Made by a program: the position numbers and the translations under genes. Below the pieces are notes generated by a model. That model worked only from the letters and a program-made list of their open reading frames with translations, searched no databases and had not been told where the DNA came from. This document shows, piece by piece, positions 22,349 to 27,768 of a DNA stretch of 27,768 nt (its first letter is position 1; each line of letters begins with the position of its first letter). Where the stretch lies: NCBI GenBank assembly GCA_964394795.1, contig CAYMYX010000022.1:1-27768 (forward strand), given 5' to 3'. The DNA is from CAYFUF01 sp964394795. Lineage in GTDB: Bacteria; Bacillota; Clostridia; Tissierellales; Peptoniphilaceae.

Positions 22349-23572
22349 ATGAAAAAGAGAATAGCATTACTAGTTGCGTTTTTACTAGTCTTAACCGCGT
22401 GTCAAAACCCCATTGCATCGCTTGTCGGTGAGAGTGATGAGCCATCCTCGCCCACTTCAAGTAGCCAAGAGGTTGCAATCAGTGAAGAGACTTCAGAGGT
22501 CTTAACATCATCGACGACGCAAGAAAGTTCGGCCATTAGCTCGGTATCACAACCTGAGTCTTCTGAAATTGTATCTTCAGAGGAACCACCTGTTAGTTCA
22601 GAATCGGAATCGTATAGTTTTAACTACCAGGATATTTACCAAGAAGCAAAAGTGAAATTTGATCAACTTGAAATAACACATACGCTACAAGGACCTGACG
22701 AATATGGGGCAATTGATATCCTGTCACAGGTAAAAAACAATAGCCAATATCCCTTAAAAGACTTAACCATCAGCTACAGTCTCGATACTAGCTATTTGAT
22801 TATATCCGTTCCAGGAACCCTAAACCCTGGCGAAACATCTGGTGTCAACAGAAATTACGGTGAAGAAGATACCGACTTGAATAATTTAGTTTTAGAAAAC
22901 GTCTTATATGATGTTATCGATGGCTTCACAGAGCAAAGTGTTATTTATTCGCCCGAAGATGCCGGAAATACTACTGGGATAGGATTAGAATATGTGGCTT
23001 ATGAATCTCTACCAGCATCAATTTCTGAGGAAAAGTTAACTGAACTCGGACAAGATCAACGCAACGCTTATGAGGCTGGTATTCAAGAAGAAAAAGATCT
23101 TGGTATCTATTACGAGCCACTAATTACGCCTAATGATATAGTAGTAAATATAACTCAAAATGAAACAATGGATATGCTGTATGGATCTATTACCAACAAT
23201 AGTGCACATACGATTAATTATATATCAGTATACTATTTAAGCACGAATTCTAACCAATACTTGCATCTTTTCGTTTATGAGGAATTAACACCAGGATCTA
23301 CAAGTTCGGAAACTATGATATTTAATACCACATTAGCAGATTATAATAATCTTCAAGCAAAGACAATCAATGTCGATATCAACGCGGAGAATTTAACACA
23401 GTCGTATAGTTATGACTACACGAGCCAGCACACGTCTGTTATCAATAGAAATCTAAGTGAGGATACCGGACTAGATGGCGTCGATGGTATAGAAGTACCG
23501 AACTTCTCTTATGAGATACCAGAATTCTCTGTTCCTGACTTCTCAACAACACCTGGATTTTCATACCCTTAA
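22349..23572 (+). CDS. Lipoprotein with Ser-rich linker and two beta-sandwich-like repeats
   Basis: A 407-residue exported lipoprotein: signal peptide with lipobox LTAC (C18), then a Ser/Thr/Glu-rich linker (about 27-87) of the kind that spans the cell wall, then two related extracellular domains. The first contains KNNSQYPLKDLTISY and SVPGTLNPGETSG; the second ITNNSAHTINYISVYYLS and YEELTPGSTSSET. The N-N-S...I...Y pattern followed by L-x-P-G resembles the small beta domains of FxLYD-type cell-surface proteins (resemblance only). The last 25 residues hold four PxFS units (PNFS, PEFS, PDFS, PGFS). It is a paralogue of the lipoprotein at 23795. AAGGAG precedes the start. Function unknown. Confidence 0.85.
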   Translation: MKKRIALLVAFLLVLTACQNPIASLVGESDEPSSPTSSSQEVAISEETSEVLTSSTTQESSAISSVSQPESSEIVSSEEPPVSSESESYSFNYQDIYQEAKVKFDQLEITHTLQGPDEYGAIDILSQVKNNSQYPLKDLTISYSLDTSYLIISVPGTLNPGETSGVNRNYGEEDTDLNNLVLENVLYDVIDGFTEQSVIYSPEDAGNTTGIGLEYVAYESLPASISEEKLTELGQDQRNAYEAGIQEEKDLGIYYEPLITPNDIVVNITQNETMDMLYGSITNNSAHTINYISVYYLSTNSNQYLHLFVYEELTPGSTSSETMIFNTTLADYNNLQAKTINVDINAENLTQSYSYDYTSQHTSVINRNLSEDTGLDGVDGIEVPNFSYEIPEFSVPDFSTTPGFSYP

Positions 23573-23611
23573 AGCGAACTATCTAGCGTATTCTGAAAAA
23601 GCTCTTTGAAC

Positions 23612-23667
23612 AATTAAGGGTTGCTCATACTGAAATAAGTTGTAGCAACCCTTAATTATTTTTTTAT
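23612..23667 (+). terminator. Terminator after the first lipoprotein gene
   Basis: A perfect 14-bp stem (23612-23625 with 23644-23657, 18-base loop) is followed by ATTATTTTTTT on the plus strand. Confidence 0.85.
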
Positions 23668-23680
23668 GATTAATATCCTT

Positions 23681-23780
23681 NNNNNNNNNNNNNNNNNNNN
23701 NNNNNNNNNNNNNNNNNNNNNNNNNNNNNNNNNNNNNNNNNNNNNNNNNNNNNNNNNNNNNNNNNNNNNNNNNNNNNNNN
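23681..23780. other. Assembly gap (100 N)
   Basis: Exactly 100 N, the conventional size for a gap of unknown length. It lies between two paralogous lipoprotein genes, so repeated sequence may have caused the break. The promoter of the second lipoprotein gene, or a further paralogue, may be missing. Confidence 0.95.
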
Positions 23781-23794
23781 CATAAGGAGAAGCT

Positions 23795-24709
23795 ATGAAG
23801 AGAAAATTATTCTTAGTGTTGACTTTCCTCGTGTTATTAGCGGCTTGTCAAAGCTCAACACCTAAACCAAAAGTAGTCTATGAAGACCTGAAGTTAGTAC
23901 ACACACTCGAGCCGCCGGATGAGAACAATACGATTTACATGGAAACGAAGTTAACGAATACCACTGACTATCCTATTAAAGATTTCCATATGATGTTCGA
24001 AATTGACGGCGTAAATGGCACTCTATCTGTTCCTGGTACAATCTCTCCAGGGGAAACTTCAGCCATCCTAAACAATAGTGCTCATTTAAACACCGATTTT
24101 GAAAACATAAAAGTCAACATGTTAATGTACAAAGTTCTAGATGGTTATACGTATCAAGATATTACTGCATCACCCCAAGACGAGGAAGCAAAAAATGATG
24201 TAGAGCTAGAGTATACCGTCCATGAAAAACTTCCATCGGCGATAGAAGAAGAAAAGCTCAATACTTTCGAGGCAGATCAACGAGATGAATACCATGCTGC
24301 TATTCAAGAGGATATCGACGCAGAATCTTATAGTGAACCCTTGATTTCAATCGATGACATCGATGTGGAGTTTACCCAAATAGAATATTCGAGTCTTTTA
24401 CGGGGATCAATCACGAACAATAGCTCCGAAACGATCGATAGAATTGTTGTTCGTTACAAAAATAAGAACACCAATGAATATGCCAACCTGATGGTTTATG
24501 AACAAATTAAACCTGGGATGAAAAGTGAAGAAACTATTATGCTCGGTACAAACCCAAGTGATATAGACGCTCTTGAACCGCTGATTTTAACCACAATTAT
24601 CAATCCAGGTGATGAGGAACAGCTCTTTCAGTACGACTATGTAAGTCAGTTTACAATACTATCTGATTCTAACAATGAAGCGGGAAATAGTGTGTTAAGT
24701 TTCCCTTAA
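23795..24709 (+). CDS. Lipoprotein, paralogue of the preceding one
   Basis: A 304-residue lipoprotein with signal peptide and lipobox LAAC (C18). It lacks the long Ser-rich linker of its neighbour and goes almost directly into two extracellular domains. Shared landmarks in order: HTLxxPDE, YPLKD or YPIKD, SVPGTxxPGETS, VLDGYT or VIDGFT, LEY...E.LP..I.EEKL, DQR...Y.A.IQE, SITNNS, NxYxxLxVYExxxPG, and YDYxSQ. It ends soon after YVSQ, without the PxFS tail. The two genes are a diverged tandem duplication. AAGGAG lies just after the N gap, so the start is secure although the promoter is not visible. Function unknown. Confidence 0.86.
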   Translation: MKRKLFLVLTFLVLLAACQSSTPKPKVVYEDLKLVHTLEPPDENNTIYMETKLTNTTDYPIKDFHMMFEIDGVNGTLSVPGTISPGETSAILNNSAHLNTDFENIKVNMLMYKVLDGYTYQDITASPQDEEAKNDVELEYTVHEKLPSAIEEEKLNTFEADQRDEYHAAIQEDIDAESYSEPLISIDDIDVEFTQIEYSSLLRGSITNNSSETIDRIVVRYKNKNTNEYANLMVYEQIKPGMKSEETIMLGTNPSDIDALEPLILTTIINPGDEEQLFQYDYVSQFTILSDSNNEAGNSVLSFP

Positions 24710-24791
24710 TCGATAGCGATATACACAAAACTATATGTGCACCGTAGGGATGCTCTCCTACTCATGTGTTCTTAACAAACAACAAAGTAAG

Positions 24792-24836
24792 ATAGGGTTG
24801 CCATGAAACGATTTTAATCGTTCATGACAACCCTAT
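24792..24836. terminator. Long hairpin between convergent genes
   Basis: The arms 24792-24813 and 24816-24836 form about 20 base pairs with one mismatch (24801/24827) and one bulged A (24808). T tracts are weak on both sides. It lies between two convergent genes and may stop transcription from both. Its base (AGGGTTG...CAACCCT) resembles the terminator stem of the upstream paralogue. Confidence 0.6.
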
Positions 24837-24846
24837 TTAGATGCTT

Positions 24847-26046
24847 TTATACATCTGAGGAAGTCCAATTGTCAAAGTAGCCTTGTACAAGGACTATAGG
24901 CGTTCCCTTATCTCCGGAACCTGAGGTTAGGTCGGCTAAAGATCCGATGAGATCGGTTAATCGACGAGGCGTTGTTCCCGTTGAAACCTTATTGCCTTTG
25001 AGGTCTCCTTCTTTCTTTTGGATAACTTTTTTCACCGCATCATCCAGTTCTGCGCCCGACAAGTCAGCGAAGTCGTTATCTGCTAAATACTTTAGTTTGA
25101 CTTCATTTGGCAAACCGGAAAGGCCATCCGTGTAGCCTGGAGATACAACAGGATCTGCCAACTCCCAGATTTTACCGACCGGATCTTTAAACGCACCGTC
25201 ACCATAAACCATGACTTCAATATGCTTACCTGTTTCAATAAGGAGCTTCTCTGCGATTTGCTCCACATAGGATTGGCAATTTCTAGGAAATAGCTTAACT
25301 CTCTCTTCCGTTGCTTTATTTGATCCTAGCAGGCCGTACTCCTCGTTATAACCGCTACCGTTGACAGAGGCCGACAAGATATCTTCAAGGTTATAGATAG
25401 TTTTCGCTCCAGCTTCTTTTAAAATCCGTTTCGTTCTTGCCCTAGTGTGAACATCACAGGTCAAGACGTGCTTGGTATAGTTAAGAATTTCTGTAGCTTG
25501 ATTAGCAAAGATGATTTCTGCTTCACAGCCTTCTTCTTGAATTATTTCTTTATAGTAGCTGATATAGTCGACTCCGGTGAATGGATGGGCTAAAGAGCCA
25601 AAATGATTTTTAAAGTCGTCTTCCGTCAGGACATCTGACCAAGGGTTCACCCCTGATTCATCGAGTTGATCGATGCTGATGAGCGCGTTTCCGACTTCAT
25701 CATTGGGATAAGTTAATTGGAGGATGATTTTCTTTGCACCTCTGGCGATACCACGTAAGTTTATGGCAAAGCGGTTTCGGCTTAAAATCGGATTATAGAG
25801 GCCAACTTCCCCATCGGGATACTTCCTGCGGATATCTTCTGCGATATCATCTACACTGGCATAATTGCCTTGAGACCTCGCTACAATCGCTTCGGTTAAG
25901 CAAACTACATCCTTGTCATGGAGAGTAAAACCCTCCTCTTGTCGAGCCTCCAAGATCGCGTTGACGACAAAATCGACAAGATCGTCTCCCTCACGAATAA
26001 TGGGTGCCCGAATTCCTTTAGTACTAGTACCAATTAATCTCATCAT
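24847..26046 (-). CDS. CofE-like F420-0:L-glutamate ligase family protein
   Basis: A 399-residue protein of the coenzyme F420-0:gamma-glutamyl ligase family. In archaea and actinobacteria CofE adds glutamate to F420-0 using GTP. Features typical of the family, as recognised by eye: an N-terminal IRAPIIREGDDL segment, LTEAIVARSQG, the region around NPILSRNRFAINLRGIARGA, and a C-terminal part with YGDGAFKDP and TPRR. It is longer than archaeal CofE. Lactobacillales are not known to make F420, so the true acceptor is probably something else that receives glutamate or a similar amino acid (inference). Two ATG codons are adjacent (26046, 26043) behind GAGGG; the second has the better spacing. A possible promoter is TTTACC (26103-26108) and TAAAAT (26080-26085), 17 bases apart. 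Confidence 0.82.
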   Translation of the reverse strand: MMRLIGTSTKGIRAPIIREGDDLVDFVVNAILEARQEEGFTLHDKDVVCLTEAIVARSQGNYASVDDIAEDIRRKYPDGEVGLYNPILSRNRFAINLRGIARGAKKIILQLTYPNDEVGNALISIDQLDESGVNPWSDVLTEDDFKNHFGSLAHPFTGVDYISYYKEIIQEEGCEAEIIFANQATEILNYTKHVLTCDVHTRARTKRILKEAGAKTIYNLEDILSASVNGSGYNEEYGLLGSNKATEERVKLFPRNCQSYVEQIAEKLLIETGKHIEVMVYGDGAFKDPVGKIWELADPVVSPGYTDGLSGLPNEVKLKYLADNDFADLSGAELDDAVKKVIQKKEGDLKGNKVSTGTTPRRLTDLIGSLADLTSGSGDKGTPIVLVQGYFDNWTSSDV

Positions 26047-26116
26047 TGCCCTCGTTTCTATTCTTCCTTCAACGTGACTATTTTACTACTCCTCATGTTC
26101 GGGGTAAATGTTTTTT

Positions 26117-27364
26117 CTACTCGTTCATCATCCTCATTATTTTTGTCCGCACATCTTCGACGCTCCCGTCATTAAGTTGATACATATAGAGGTTCCAACC
26201 CGGCATAGCGTAAGAAGGCAGGCCATACGTACCTGTTCCGCTTACTTCCGTAGAGCTAGTCTGCCAACTGCCTCCTTCGGCTAGTTGCATGTTAATCAGC
26301 TCAGTGATTTTAGCTCTTGGCATGTTTGTTTGAACGGAGTCCATGACGACGGCCATCACATTGGGATAATTAATAAGAATCGCTGGGGAGATAGCTTTTT
26401 GAATCATCCCCTCGATAATCCGCTCTTGATTCCTACCTCGACTGAGGTCACCTTGGCTTAAAGAATACCGCTCCCGAGCGAAAGCTAATGCCTTCTTCCC
26501 ATCCATCGAGTTCATGCCTTCATGGAATGAATAGGGGCCGGAATTAAATGCTACAGGAGAATAAACCTCGATGCCTCCTAGCACGTCGACCATATCAATT
26601 AAAGAGCTGAAGTTGACCCTCATATAATAGTGGATATTTATATCGAACAAGTTCTCCAAAGTAGCAACAGTTGAGCCTATGCCGTAGATCCCTGAATGAG
26701 TTAGCTTGTCATAACCCCAGTTGCCTCCCCCACCTATTGCGACATAGGAGTCTCTGGGGATGGTAGTTAAGAGGATGTTTCTCGTTGTCGGATTAACCGT
26801 CATGATAATGTTGACATCCGAGCGTGAAACTTGGTTTAAGGAGCCGTATTGGTCAATCCCTGAAATAAGGACATTGAAGGATTCGCCATCCTCTACCTCA
26901 TCCGCTCGGGTTCCGCTTACGGTTGATTTGCCGGCTAGGTCTTCCAACGCTTTGTCGATATCTTCTTCGGTTGCTGGTTCCTTTTCGGCTAACTCACTTT
27001 GGTCGCTCTCATCAATGGATAGCTCCGGTACCGAAGATATTGGTTGGTCCTCAATAACATTTTCTTCCTCTATGGTTGATATTCTATCTAGTGTATCGAA
27101 TGTCGTGTAAATATAGTAGCTGCCTAAAAGTAGAACGACTGACGCCAAGAAGAGGAAAACATTTATGGTTATCTGTGCCCATCCCTTGGTTTTCTGCAAG
27201 CCCCAAACCGACAATAGGCCTACAAAAGCTATTACTACTAGGATTAAATATCTTTGCTCGCTAACCAACAGATTGTAGTTGAACAGAACATAGGTGAAGA
27301 CGATAAAGGCAACTAAAAAGAGGATTGGAACGATGATTTCTTGTAGCTTTTTATCTTTTAACAT
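26117..27364 (-). CDS. LCP (LytR-CpsA-Psr) family cell-wall glycopolymer transferase
   Basis: A 415-residue membrane protein. Three hydrophobic segments lie in the first 90 residues, followed by an acidic, Ser-rich extracellular linker (about 95-165) and the LCP domain. LCP motifs seen: FNVLISGIDQYG, SRSDVNIIMTVNP, TIPRDSYVAIGG, YDKLTHSGIYG, VDVLGGIEVYSP, and FARERYSLSQGDLSRGRNQERII, which carries the Arg residues that bind the pyrophosphate lipid. These enzymes attach teichoic acids or capsular polysaccharide to peptidoglycan on the outer face of the membrane. Three N-terminal helices match CpsA-type members; LytR-type have one. The start at 27364 follows AAAGGGG and lies 10 bases after the obg stop; the in-frame extension to 27388 runs into obg and is rejected. 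Confidence 0.93.
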   Translation of the reverse strand: MLKDKKLQEIIVPILFLVAFIVFTYVLFNYNLLVSEQRYLILVVIAFVGLLSVWGLQKTKGWAQITINVFLFLASVVLLLGSYYIYTTFDTLDRISTIEEENVIEDQPISSVPELSIDESDQSELAEKEPATEEDIDKALEDLAGKSTVSGTRADEVEDGESFNVLISGIDQYGSLNQVSRSDVNIIMTVNPTTRNILLTTIPRDSYVAIGGGGNWGYDKLTHSGIYGIGSTVATLENLFDINIHYYMRVNFSSLIDMVDVLGGIEVYSPVAFNSGPYSFHEGMNSMDGKKALAFARERYSLSQGDLSRGRNQERIIEGMIQKAISPAILINYPNVMAVVMDSVQTNMPRAKITELINMQLAEGGSWQTSSTEVSGTGTYGLPSYAMPGWNLYMYQLNDGSVEDVRTKIMRMMNE

Positions 27365-27374
27365 TACTTCCCCT

Positions 27375-27768
27375 TTAGAGCCAGTCAAATTCGAAGCCGG
27401 CTACGTTGACGGTATCATCTTCGTCTGGATTCAGTTCGCGGACGCGGTCCATAACACCCATTTCTTCCAATGTTCGTTCGAAGAAGGTGATGGAGTCCTC
27501 ATCATCAATAATTAATTTTTTCGCCAAGGCATCAATCGGTTCTCCTGTGACATGGATGGTGTGCCCTTCGCGGTAAACGGTAATGCTTGGATCAATTTTA
27601 AAGAAGTCGTTGACATCAACAATTTCTTCGTCAAGGCTTTCGTAGGTCTTCTCCTGATTTTTCAAGTAGGACCACAACGCATACTTCAATTCATTCGTTC
27701 CTTCAGTAGTCGCACCGGAAACTTCAAGGATTTGCAAATCAGGATAGGCTTCTTTAAAGCGTTCTAGG
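27375..27768 (-). CDS. obg: Obg/CgtA GTPase, C-terminal part (cut by window edge)
   Basis: The 3' end of a gene running in from beyond the right edge; 131 codons including the stop (130 residues) are visible. The start of the visible part (RFKEAYPDLQILEVSGAT, then GTNELKYALWSYL) matches the end of the Obg GTPase domain. From about VYREGHTIHVTGEPID onward it is the Obg C-terminal domain, with DDEDSITFFERTLEEMGV and the closing FEFDWL. Obg is an essential GTPase acting in 50S ribosome assembly and stress signalling. Short spacing to the LCP gene suggests co-transcription. Confidence 0.93.
   Translation of the reverse strand, partial: LERFKEAYPDLQILEVSGATTEGTNELKYALWSYLKNQEKTYESLDEEIVDVNDFFKIDPSITVYREGHTIHVTGEPIDALAKKLIIDDEDSITFFERTLEEMGVMDRVRELNPDEDDTVNVAGFEFDWL

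Noticed and set aside
24710..24791. A small gene between the second lipoprotein and the long hairpin
   Set aside because: No ribosome binding site with a credible frame; the stretch appears to be untranslated sequence before a hairpin.
1..27768. CRISPR arrays, insertion sequences, integrases, phage genes, tRNA genes
   Set aside because: No spaced direct-repeat array, transposase or integrase motif, terminal inverted repeats with target duplications, or cloverleaf apart from the tmRNA tRNA-like domain was seen.

Overview
The window reads as chromosomal DNA of a low-to-moderate-GC Gram-positive bacterium, most likely a member of Lactobacillales (an Aerococcaceae- or Carnobacteriaceae-like lineage; inferred, not proven). 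Pointers are strong AGGAGG ribosome binding sites, an AddB of the Walker-A-less RexB type, a MurE with DNPD instead of the diaminopimelate-type DNPR motif, QueT under a preQ1-I riboswitch, an LCP protein, and several lipoproteins with classical lipoboxes. Two runs of N (10 and 100) and a left edge that stops inside the 16S rRNA gene show a draft or metagenome assembly.

Layout, left to right. 1-397: first bases of a 16S rRNA gene on the minus strand, with two tandem rRNA promoters. 398-4208: minus-strand SDR oxidoreductase, a membrane-anchored J-domain protein, and a full-length ABC exporter that only looks broken because a 10-N gap was placed over an unmerged 7-base overlap. 4209-4958: a plus-strand SDR gene whose stop codon interlocks with that of addA and whose terminator lies inside addA. 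4955-13037: a minus-strand glcK-addB-addA operon (glucokinase plus both subunits of the AddAB/RexAB recombination nuclease). 13120-15902: plus-strand promoter, preQ1-I riboswitch with attenuator, queT, murE and a small lipoprotein, closed by a terminator.

15913-17394: a double-domain PPK2 polyphosphate kinase, divergent from a glutaredoxin-like gene (17553-17846). 17946-18749: a two-gene operon encoding a barnase-type ribonuclease with a lipoprotein signal and a barstar-family inhibitor. This is the most striking item in the window. 18901-21370: a two-gene ABC transporter (ATPase plus large permease). 21520-21872: tmRNA, with a proteolysis tag ending AYAA rather than ALAA. 22010-24709: a small tail-anchored membrane protein and two paralogous lipoproteins, the second separated by the 100-N gap. 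24847-27768: minus-strand CofE-like ligase, LCP cell-wall glycopolymer transferase, and the 3' end of obg.

Most genes are housekeeping: DNA repair, cell wall, queuosine salvage, redox, trans-translation. The accessory flavour is concentrated in the barnase/barstar pair and the tandem lipoproteins. No insertion sequence, prophage, CRISPR array or tRNA gene was seen.
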